64,000 nt of DNA from Emydura subglobosa (Eukaryota > Chordata > Testudines > Chelidae), in NCBI GenBank assembly GCA_007922225.1, contig ML680053.1, forward strand, positions 4,146,164-4,210,163, written 5' to 3'. How positions within the stretch are numbered: position 1 is the stretch's first letter; every line of letters starts with the position of its first letter. The translations under genes were made by a program, and so were the position numbers. Below the pieces are notes generated by a model. That model made no database searches, was not told the DNA's origin, and was given only the letters and a program-made list of their open reading frames with translations. Positions 37,901 through 49,900 of the stretch are shown piece by piece.

Positions 37901-40900
37901 AACACTGATTCCTTTGACACATTCAGTTCTGTTTCTACACTAGTTAACGCAGTTGACTTTGGGCGAGTCACTTAGTCTCTCTGTATCAGTTTGTATCAGT
38001 ATCTGTTTATAAAATAGTTTACTAATACCTACCTCATGGGGCGTTGAGAAGTAATGTTTGTAAAGATCTTAGAAATTTTGAGGAAAAAGTGCTATAAAAG
38101 TGCAAAGTATTATTCTGTCCTCATATGTTTTATATTAATGCATGTGAAATCAGCATTTTAATAAAGGAACAGGTACTTTTTTCAGTTCTAGACATTTTAG
38201 ATCAGAGTAACTAAGAGATAGGACTGCAGGGTGGGGGTGGGAATCCATGATAAAATGTCCTGTGGATTCTGAGACCATCAGTTAGATAAAAAGTCCATAA
38301 ATGAACATCATAAAATGCCTCCACTCTATGGTCATTGCACACCACTTAATCAGTAACCATCATTTTTGAGTCTGCTCCATACAAAGAATTGTTACAGAAG
38401 GAGGGGCAAGTACAAAAGAAGTTCAAATTTAAAATAGCTGCATTTTCTTTTGCTTAATTTTTTGCCTTGGACTGTGCTTTTAAATTCAAATTGGTCATCA
38501 CCTTGTAAAATCACTCAGTCACCTTCTGCCTACCTTCTAATACTTATTTGCTCTGGAAAGCCAAGGTCAGATAGTTTTCACCGAGATTTTGCTTTTTATC
38601 TAGTTTTCTCTGGATTGGCACAAGAAGGATTAAATAACTCAGCTGACAACAAAGTGCAGCATCCACTTAACACAGAGTTAGAACTCAGCACCCACTTGGC
38701 ATCGATACATTCTTGCTCTGACTACTAGATCAGGGGTACTTGAAACCTTTGGTTGCAACCCAAAAGTGAATCCCAAAGAAGTGTCTTCTGGGTCGTGCCC
38801 CACAGGTTAGGAGTGAGGAAAAGAAGACAACCCCTCCCCTCAACACACTGGGGCCTATTAGAAGGAAAGAGAAGCACTGACTTCGCTTGCTTGCTCCCTT
38901 GGTTTTTATGTCTCTGATCAGCCCCGTCCCATCCCAATTTCACTACAACTCCAAGGCAGCACCAGCTCAAGAAATGAGTTGAGAAAGGGGAGGGAGAAGA
39001 TCCTCATGCCTGGCTCCCATATCTAGTGTCACCATCACCGCCTCACTCTGACCAGCATTCTTATTTTTACATATTTTTGATTGCTATCAAAATTAATTTA
39101 ACAGTTCTTAATAAACTATATATGATAATGAAGAGACTTAATTGACAAATGTATGGATGTATTTTTTAGATATTTCATTGGTTTTGGACCAACTTGATAT
39201 TGATTAACATAGTGGGTCCTGAGGAGATATATTTGGTCATGGATCAGAGAAGGTTAAAAACTTCTGCACTAGATCACATGACTTAATGGTGTCACAAGCA
39301 CCAGGGATGATGGGAGTAGTTAGGAAGTGGCAGCATGCACATGAAAGGTGAAGGTGGTGGTTATCTTGGTACTAGCAAAAAATCTAAATATTATTTTCAG
39401 GATTAGGAATATATTGGCTCAAAAATAAAAGCTTTGTACAACTATTTGCCCATTAGGGTTTGGTCCAGGGAAAAATTTTAGCAAGTAACTTTTTTTGCCT
39501 GTATGTTAACAGTGACCTTTCTCCTTTCCTAGGTGTTAAAATAATCACTCAACAGGTGCAGCCCAGTAAAATCCTACCCAAACCAGTTACAGCGACTTTG
39601 CCCAGCAGTAGCAATTCACCTATTATGGTGGTTAGCAGTAATGGGACTATCATGACAACTAAACTGGTCACTACTCCCACTGGTAAGTTACTGTTCTTAG
39701 AAGGGAAGGGAAGGGAAGGGAAGGGAGGGTAAACTCAGCAATACTGATGATAAACCCTATTTAGCAGAGTTAAATAGCATTTTGTTCATTGTTTATTTAA
39801 AAAAAAAAAAAAGTATAACAGCAAATTCGTAAACCTTTTTGATAGTCACGTACTAGATTAGGACTTTTATACTTGTCATACTCTAAAATGCTGTATTATA
39901 AACTCTCAAGTTTACCATTGAGTGGTCTTTTATCTCTCTTGTACTCTTTGACTTGGCACACATAAATATAATCATTCCTTTCCCACTGGGTTGAGAGAGA
40001 AATGCCACTGAAACCGATGATGTTACTTTGCACTTCTGTAGCACCTTGTGTTAGAGGATGTCAAACAAATGAATTAACTCTCTCAACATCCCTTGAAGGG
40101 TAGGTGAATATCATTGTTCCTGTCTTATGAGGGATTTGAGAGACAGTTGACTTTCTCAGGGTCTCTCAGTAAGTTCATAGAGGAGCCAGGAATAGAACCC
40201 AGATCCCCCAACTCTATCCTGTGTGTTCTCTGGTAGACACCCTTCCTTTCCATACCTCTCAGTGATGTTACAGACTGATGGGTTATACGGCAGCGTTGGA
40301 TGTATGAAGAAGATTGGGGGGGAAGGCAGAATTTCTTTAAAGTTTGGTTAAAACTCATTTCTTTTGCTAAGTGCATCACACGTTGGGAGAATTGGTGTAA
40401 ATCTGTTCTTAAATCAATTTTTAGTCTAGCTTTTCAGTTCACCTTTAAATTCTTTGCCCAAACAAAATATCCTGATAGTTTTAAACAAGTGAAAGTGAGT
40501 ATTTGGAATATACATTTTTATGAGGTTTTTTTCCATGTTTAATTGATAAACCTTGAATAGGCCATTTGCTTTCTCTCTCCAGACCAGTTTTAAACATTAG
40601 ACTTTCCAATTACATCTAGCTGTTTTGTATAATAGTCTTTAGCAATAAGAGGTTAGCAATGCTTAGTATATAGTATGTGCAGAAGTGCAACTAGAGTTGA
40701 AAGTTATCCTTCCTTAACTAATACCTGTTAATCGTAGTGTTTGTGAGGACTGAGCATGAGACTGGAGTCAGGAATGGTGTTCCTATTCTGTTGCTGCCAC
40801 TGATTCACTCTGACTTCGGGCGAGTTCCTTAAACTCCGTGGGCCTGGTATTCCTCCCATTGAAGTTAATAGGAGAAATATAAGCCTACTGTCTGTTTCTT

Positions 40901-43900
40901 ACCTGCTGGGTATAGAGAAGATTAGTTTGAATTTATAAATACTTCTAAAATGTAAAGTAGTATTTACTATTGTAGTTATTATTGTTTTATTATAAAGAGT
41001 GACGGTATAATTTTCACCGAGAAATTTAGGCTGAATATCAGAAGTTCCATTAAGCCACTTCTGTTGGTATATGTGCTCTCCCTCCAATCTTCTTAAAGTG
41101 GAAGAGATCAATCCTAGCAAATTCCATCCAATAAATCATACTTTGGCCTCTAATAAAATAAAGGACAAGTATTGAGGGAGAATCTAAACACCTAATAAAC
41201 AACAGAGCCATGAACATAAAGGATATCTGTTTATGAAAAGCAAATCCATTACCAGCTGAAATGGTTTTAATCTGAAATGTGGTAGATAAAAGATTTGAGA
41301 CAGTGCCTCGTGAAATCTTAAATTTAATTTAATTTAAATTGGCATGTATATGAACATTGCCATGCAGACTGAAAACTAGCTGGAGGATCTTAAAGGATAA
41401 TGATATATAGCACTGTATCCAATGTAAGGCTGAATTGGGATATGGCTGCTCTTTATGAATACATGAGACAAGAAAAAGCTATTGAAGCTAAGGGAAACAT
41501 TGGCACAAGAATAAATGGGTATAAACTAGCCATGAATAAATTTAGACTGGAAATTAGAAGATGATTTCTAGCCCTCAGTAGAGTGAGGTTCTGGAACAGC
41601 CTCCCCATAGGAATATTGAGGGTGAACAACCTACCTAACTAGTTTTTAAATGAAGTTTAATAAATTTATGAATAGGATTGTTTGGTGGGGTTTGCTTGTT
41701 ATAGTAGTGGATTGGACTCAAGTGACCCGGGAGAGGTCCTTTCCTATCCTGTGTTCCTATGTTCAATCTCTTGTAATGAAACTGAATACTTCTCTTTGAT
41801 CTAAACTTTCTTTCACAATTTGCAGTACTCATAGTGTTTCATATTTTAATTGCCTGTTTTTATTGTTTTACTTTGAAATAGGGACACAAGCAACATATAC
41901 TCGACCAACGGTAAGCCCCTCTATAGGGGCTCGAATGGCTGGAACTCCAGGCGCTGCCACTTATGTGAAAACAACCAGCGGCAGCATCATTACAGTAGTG
42001 CCAAAATCGCTGGCTACACTGGGAGGCAAGATTATAAGCAGTAATATTGTTTCTGGTAGGTGTATTGATATAAAGCCTTATCTGAGATACAAAAATTCTA
42101 GAGACACTTGAATGCTTTAGGCCTCACATTTGATTTATCTCTATGGGTACACAGACAGATAGTTTGTTTGAAAATATTTTTTGCCTTTAGGACCAATTAT
42201 TGGAAAAGAAATATTCTCCTTTGTATATGTCAGAAATGGTTGATTGATAAGAGAGGAATGAGAAAAGGGGTGGGGAAGGTGTTAAAGAAGGAAGGAGATA
42301 TTGTCATGGGTTAGGAAAAGCCTTGATTTAGGAAGGAAGCAAATTCTTAGCATCTTAATGTAAGAGGAGCCTGGGAAGCAAGAAGAAAGCTGGATTAGTG
42401 GAAAAACTATTCGTGATATGGTGGTAGAAGGCAGGGAGCATTGTTTCAGCTCCTTTGGAAACGAGGGTGGAATAAAAAAATTAGTTATTTTTTTAGCTGA
42501 AGATTGCATCTCTGCAGAGTTATTGATGCGATTTCTAGATCTAGTAGAGGATTCATAGAATGGCAAATGCACCACTGTCCTTTGACACCAACCTGTGCAC
42601 TTGAGATCAGTAATTGGCCTTTATTTCAAGGTAGCATGGTACATGAGGTGCTGAAAATAATGCAGGTTTTGAGCAGGGCATCTAAATAATCTTTCCATTC
42701 AGTGGAGTATTCATTAGGGGGTTTAACAGGTTCATAACAGGCTGGAATTGAGAGAAACCCTACTTTCACCATCTTAGAATTATTTCCCTTTCTCAAAATT
42801 GGTACAAATTAAATGTATTTTTAAATCTGAAATGTGTTATGAAGTAGCTACTGGGCATTAGTGATGACAGAAAAGTAATTATTGAAATAGGCAGATTGAT
42901 ACCAGTGGTGACTTATATAAATGTATGTTCTGTTAGCCATTGAGAGGAGCTGTTCAGAAAGGGTCATTGCAAATAAACAAAAAGCCACGAAAGGCAAGTT
43001 ATTAGATGGTGGGAGGCCAGAAATAAAACAGCAAGTTCATCGGTAGAAAAATGTCTTCTGATCTCTGGGATTTAAAAAGAAAGAGTTTGAGTTTTGTTTT
43101 GTTTTTTTAAATGATGCTGTGAAGGAAACCAAAAGATTGTTTTATAATCCAAGTAACAGAATTCTGTATTCTCATACATCAGCTACCATAAAAACTTGGC
43201 ATCCCTCTATGGAAAAGAGAGAAAATAGTGTTAATGTGTTATCAGTATATGAACAGCTTTCTACTGAATGGGAAATCTCCCTTTTATAAGATGTAAACAC
43301 TCAGATTTTTCTCATGCAAAATATGTTACAGATAGAATTGCTCATTCTACGATTTTCAATCTTTATTTCTATTTGAAGTAACTTCTTTGATAGACAGCTT
43401 CCTTTTTGTACAGTGATGCCCAAAATTTGCAACTCGGAGAGTCAGCTAATGTGTATATTTACACAAAATATTTGTACGTGTACCTTCCATGATAGTTGTT
43501 CAGAAATTGTTCTTTGGTTTGTACCAACCATAAAACTGTTCAGCTCTGCGCTCCCCAAACAGGAACTGCAAGGCCAGTTGTTGTGTACCCTTAACATGAT
43601 TGCCTCAAGCCACACATTAAATGTCATCTCTTCAGCAGTTTAACTTTTTCAGTTGCATTTAAACCTGTCATGGATGGTAGGATTATCTTTAGGGCTTCTG
43701 TTTTTCAGGGTTTATGTTTAGCAATTTTCGAGGTTTATATAGCTGTCCAAAAATCAGTGGGGTTCAGGACTTTCTCTTTGTACATATTGTAATGAATAAT
43801 GAATCTCTTTGTAATGTTGCCTAGTGTGCTTTAACATAGTAACACTATATTAAAGCACACTAGGGAACCTTTAATGCACACCAGCAGGATCTACATGGAC

Positions 43901-46900
43901 CACTTAATGCGCAACATATTAATGTGCTTTAGAAGTCACATCTCCATAGTTTGTATTACTGCTTCATTTAGATAAGCCCTTACATAAAGTAACCATTTAT
44001 GGTGTTTTTCCAGCGTTTATTGGATAAACGCAGATTTCATTTTTATTTTTAATCTGGGGAGTTTTATCAGAAGTTCTAATTATTTTCCTTATGCTGCCCC
44101 CAAAGCGTGTTTATAAAGATTCTAGAGTTATATGAAAGGTATACATAAAAATAATAGAGCATCATCACTTTTAACTGAGTCCTCTCTTTCTCCCACTTCC
44201 TTTCAGGAACTACAACCAAAATTACCACAATCCCAATGACATCCAAGCCCAATGTGATTGTTGTGCAAAAAACTACTGGAAAAGGAACAACAATTCAAGG
44301 ACTTCCAGGCAAAAATGTTGTTACAACATTGTTAAATGCTGGGGTAAGCAAGAGTTTTAAGTCTCAAATCCATAGACCAAACGAGAGTGTGTGTTGTCTT
44401 CTGCCTTTCTCAGCTTTTGATAAACGTAGTTTCATGTAGTGGTCCTGACTAGCAGAACTCTCAGGAGCTGTCCAGCAGATGCAACGTGGGCCTAGGTCAG
44501 TGATAATTGAGAGGCTAGTATGCCCTTTGGAACTCAATCAGTTAACAAAAGCGGGGGCTCAGTAGGGGCTGCTAAAGTTGGTTTAAAGCCTCATATTTTC
44601 TCCTTTTTTATATTCCCAGTCCAACAGTCTCTGGGTTACTGATGCTGTGCATTCCAAAAAAGGTGGAACTATACAAAATAACTGGATTCTTGAACCAGTT
44701 CTTCTTTTAATGTGAGAATGGGATCCTCTGATCCAATATGTGAAGGGAGGATCCTTCAGATAGTCTGCATATTTAACATAGTTTGTAAAATTATATATCT
44801 GACTGTATATCTGTTAGTTATAGCCACCCTTTATTTCTAAGCTTTTCAGGGAAGTCCTGAATTGGGATGAAAACTCAGATTTTCACTGACCTGAAATCCT
44901 GCAATATTTTGGACACACCAGAATATGTTGTTCCAAAACAAAATATGCTCCACAGCATCCTGCAGCAGAGCCAGGGACCTTGGAAGCTGCTGAATGAAAT
45001 TGACATGATTCCTCTGAGTATTACTGCTGCCAACCACTAAATACCAGCAATGAAACTGAGTAGAGTTTTGTTATCAGGTTTACAAGAGTCTGGTCTTCCT
45101 GGGGTCTGTTGCAAGTTCACTGAAATAGAACTGTTCCTGTGAAAAGGTTCGATGACAAATGGGCATTTTCCGATAAAAAACATTTTGTTGGAAAATTCCT
45201 GACCATCTCTACTGTTTACCCCAGTGATAGGCATAATAACATCAAGTAAATTAAAAGAACAAAGTATGTCTGGAAAGGAGTTGTGGAGGAATCTATTTTC
45301 TGTTATGTGAATTCTTTGAAGCAGAGACTGTCTTCATAGCTGTGTCTCATAAAGCACCTGTCTATGCTTAACAAATTAAAAGTGGACTGCACTGCAGCAA
45401 TCCACGCTTTTCTTTCACCACACCCCCAAGAAAACCACACGAGAACTAGAAATAAAACTGGCCAAACTAACGACATCAGCCACGCCATCAGGAGCTCATT
45501 CACCTGCACATCTACTAATGTAATGTATGCCATCATGTGCCAGCAATGCCCCTCTGCCACGTACATTGGCCAAACTGGACTGTCATTACGCAAAAGAATA
45601 AATGGACACAAATCAGACATAAATAATGTCCATAATATCCATGAGCCAGTAGGAGAGCATTTTAATCTCCCAGGACACTCTGTAGCTGACTTGAAAGTTG
45701 CCATACTTCTACAAAAAAACTTCAAAAACAGACCAGCTAGAAACTGCAGAACTGGAACTCATATGCAAACTTGGCACAAACAGACTGGGTCTGAATAGGC
45801 ACTTGGAATGGTTACCTCATTACAAGAAGTAATTGTCACTGTTCACACATTCTCTCTCACCTTCTAATCAACGGTTGTGAATAGGCCTCATCTACCCTAA
45901 CTGACCTGACTTTGTTAGCACTTGCCCTCCCCATTGTTATGTTTCTTATATATATACACCTCTTATCTGATTTCCACTTCATGCATCTGACGAAGTGGAT
46001 TGCAGCCCATGAAAGCTTATGCCCGCAGAAATTTGTTAGTCTTTAAGGTGCTACAGGACTCTCGTTGTTTTGGCCAAACTAGTTTCATTGTGGAAACCAA
46101 AATAAATTCAGAACAGCATGAATTATGAAAGGTGAATAAAATATTTAAAGTATTCTCAGTTTTAATAATCCAAGATGTTCATACTGGCAAAGAGCAACTC
46201 CTAAAAGTTTTGAGTATACCTTTAAACAGCTTGTACAATTCTACTTTCCCAGAGAGAGAATTTTTTCTTAAGGCCACATAAACTCTTATTAGACTTTTCA
46301 TCATCAACCTCCTCATTATAGTAAGGTTAAATGAGTAGATATTTTTGTGCTTGGGTTTTGAATTTACTTCCTATTAAATGCATCTACTCTTTGAAATCAA
46401 CCTGATAATAAAAGAAAGTGGTTGACATATTACATGGCAGCCACTGTATTGCCTCAAACATAACTTACGTATGTTTACATAAGAGGGTGTTCTATATCAC
46501 TGACGAAATTGCATTGCGAATTAACGTGTAAATTTTGCCTTTACTTCAGGGGGAGAAAACTATTCAAGCAGTGCCAGCAGGAGCAAAACCTGCCATCATT
46601 ACTGCAACCAGACCCATCACAAAAATGATTGTCACACAGCCGAAAGGAATAGGCTCCAGTGTCCAGCCAACCACCAAAATCATCCCAACCAAAATTGTTT
46701 ATGGGCAGCAAGGGAAAACACAGGTACAGTGAGGACTCATTCTGTCTCATGAAACACATTTAGATTTATGTAAAAAGAGAGACAATCCTTTATGGTGTTG
46801 ATAGTCCTTTGCATTTCAGAGCCTTTGGTGTGGGGTGAAGTTGATCTGTTTATAGTAACATGTATCATATGCACTTCATGAAGTAGGTCTCTCCCTGAAG

Positions 46901-49900
46901 CCTAACAATGATGGGCAGTTTGGTGCTCTGTCCCTTCCATTAGCACTCTAGATGGATATTCAAGCACATTACTTTCCTGGGGAAAAGCCCCATTCTTACC
47001 TCTGAGGCCAGAGCCTGTATTTGTAGAATTAAAGCAGAATATTTTAAGATTGAATCATGCAAAAAGATTTATAAAGTTCTGTGCAACAGTTTTCTCAAAA
47101 AGCATGTTAAGGCATGAAGCTATAATGAAGAGAGAGGATTACAGGTATGGAGGGGAAGGTTATGCTATGTGTGGAGTGATTGAAAGGTCTGAGATATAGT
47201 TATACGGTAGAAGTATATAGAGAAGGCCAGTCACACTGTTCATTGGTCTATTTCATGATAGAGGTAATACATGATAAAATTAAAAGTCAATACATTTTAA
47301 ACATTAAGGGAAATACTTCTTAAGCAATGTGTATAACTAGCTTGTGGAATTCACTGCTGCAGAGTAGTAAGGCAAATCATATATTTATATTTATAAAAAC
47401 GTATTTTGCATGAAATAAAAACCAGCTCATTCTTCAGGGCTGCGTGTGTTCCTAAAGGGAAGCTACTGCTTTCAACTGTGATCTAAGAAAATAAGTAGCA
47501 GAGGTTGGGGCCATGAAAGAGGGAAGGAATTTCCCCATAATCTGTCAACCTGAGGGACTGGGAAGAAGCAGCTTCATATGCTCACACTCGGGGGTCAAAC
47601 CTGCCCTTTGGAGTGACTTTGAAGCATCTGGCCTCAACAAGATATCAGAGTAGTTAGACTGTTAGTCTGATCAGACATGGAAATTCCTGTCCTCCTTTTT
47701 TCTGCTAGAACCCGTTCAAAACAATCTGATATGGTGGTTAGATGTAGGAATTTAGATACTGTGAATATAGGTGCCATAACATTGTTTGATACTTTTTTTG
47801 TTGTGTGTGAATTTAGTGCTCCTAAAATTGATGGCTTAATAGCAGTGGTTTGAGCCAAGTACAAAGTAGGCAAGGTCCTTGCAAGCTTCGGTTCATCTAA
47901 TGAACCTTAGTCCTGAGTCCAGTTATTCTGGTCCTTATGCCACTGAATACAGATTGACAATTTTAATACACAAGCATGTAATATGGTCACTAAACTCCTC
48001 AACTTTAAGTGTATGCTCTAACTTTAGGCGTAAACTCTACCTAGCATAATCTGGGCACTCTAAACTTGAACTCATTTTAGAGTTATGATCTTATATAGAT
48101 AAATGAAAGAAAGTTACATTCATATACAGATTTTCAGAATTTTCTGAATCTATCTGAATTGTTCAGGACTAGAAAAGCCTATTGGGTGTCTGTCTAAATT
48201 TGTGTCCAATCCCATAAATCATTTGAGTGTTAAGCATATGATTAAGTACTTTACTGAATTATTATTATGCTTTATAGCTTAATAATCAGTAGCCTGTGAC
48301 CTTAAGTAGATGATCTGTATCAGCAATTCTCAATCAGCACCAGCTGTTTTCTGGGATCTGTGAACCCTTGGCACCCCACAGGGCAGAAGCCCTGAGCTAT
48401 AATTTTTGGTTGTGTTCCCCTTCCCTCCCCAACCGAAACAGGCTGGGTGTCCTGCCGAGGTGAGTCAGGGGGTGGAGGTGGTGCTCCCTCCCTTGGTCCT
48501 GCCATGTGGAGCTGGCCTGAGCCCTTCTGGGCCCTGCCCAGTGCCCCATGGCGCAGAAGCCCTGGGCCCTGGTGTCCTGCAAGGCTAAAGCCCCGAGCTC
48601 CCCCACTCAGCAGCTGAAGCCCAGAGCCCTGAGGCTACCCCCTCTCCCAGCTGGGGGCCCTCAGGAAAAAAAAAAAAAGGGTTCAGAACCTCTGATCTGT
48701 ATAGTTCCCACAGATGCTAATTGGTTGTGTAGGAATCTGCCATGCTTCTGTATGGACAAGAACATAAAAAAAGTGGATTATGTAGGGCTTGTATATACCG
48801 TCTTGATTATATATCAGGGAACAGAGTGCAACTGAAGCTCAAGAAACTCTTTTTGGAAAGTGTTTGGTCCTTTCTTGACTGCTCTTACTGTAAATAGCTA
48901 AACTGTTTTTTCTATTAGGTTCTCATAAAACCAAAGCCAGTGACATTTCAAGCTACAGTTGTGAGTGAGCAGACAAGACAGTTGGTAACTGAAACATTGC
49001 AGCAGGCATCCAGGGTGGCAGAGGCAGGAAACTCCTCTCTTCCAGAAGTGAAGGAAGAACCCCATAGCTACACTGATAGCAGCTCCTCTTCTACCGAGTC
49101 CTCCCAGAGCTCCCAAGGTAAATATGATCACTTTGTTTGCTAAGGAATAAGGTTTGATTCCCTTTCCCAAAGATGTAAACTAGTTTTGTATAATTTGTCT
49201 CTCTTTTATGTTTGAAATGCATGGTCATCTGGTCTGGTTAAGTGACTGGACATGAGGACTCAGAAGAACCGTTTTCAAATACTGACTTTTTGTGAGTCCT
49301 TTAACCCCATGTCTCAGTTCCCCATCTGAAAAATGAGAATATTACCTACTAGCAGGGATATTGGGGATTAATTTTTGAAAGCAGTTTGAGATTTGTTGAT
49401 ATATTCTAGAGAAGTATATAGTATTAATTCTAAAATATGTTTCACTTTTCACTGAAAATCATTAGTTCCCGAAGTATGAAATAATTTACTTAAAAAAAAA
49501 CCCCCAAAACTGTTCAGGTCTTCCTTTAATTCTCAAATAATCTGGGCAATGACATCCATTGTAACACTGGGAGATTTGTGCACACATTAACAGAATACAT
49601 ACACAAGTATTTTTAAATATTTCCTTTAGACAAAGGCAAAGTGGCTCAGTTTTTCTCTGCAAACACCATTTATCTTTTTCATATACATAATCCTCCTCCT
49701 CCACGCATCCCTCCAATGTAACTTTGTAAAGCGTGTTCTTCTTTGGGTCGTACCCCTGTGGGTGTGCCACTCAGGTGCGCCTGTGCTTTAAATTGGAGAT
49801 ATTTGGTGGGAGTGCTCGTTTGCACTCCACACATTTCTGTGCCGTGCACCGAGGCTATAAGAGACTGCACAGGCAGACCGCCCCCAGTGCTTTCATTAGT

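Larger units (their letters stand above)
37354..39532 (+). other. EMSY: EMSY intron 9
   Basis: 2.2 kb; SINE and hAT element listed separately. 37,360-37,900 and 38,115-38,730 show no recognisable element. Confidence 0.65.
39683..41881 (+). other. EMSY: EMSY intron 10
   Basis: 2.2 kb with the microsatellite, two SINE fragments and a LINE tail listed separately. An A-rich run of about 13 lies near 39,798. Confidence 0.65.
44344..46549 (+). other. EMSY: EMSY intron 12
   Basis: 2.2 kb; the Penelope fragment takes up about a third. Nothing recognised in 44,350-45,350 or 46,080-46,549. Confidence 0.65.

Noticed and set aside
45303..45725. Minus-strand frame of 140 codons opposite the Penelope endonuclease
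   Set aside because: It is the shadow of the plus-strand GIY-YIG frame, whose motifs are clear.
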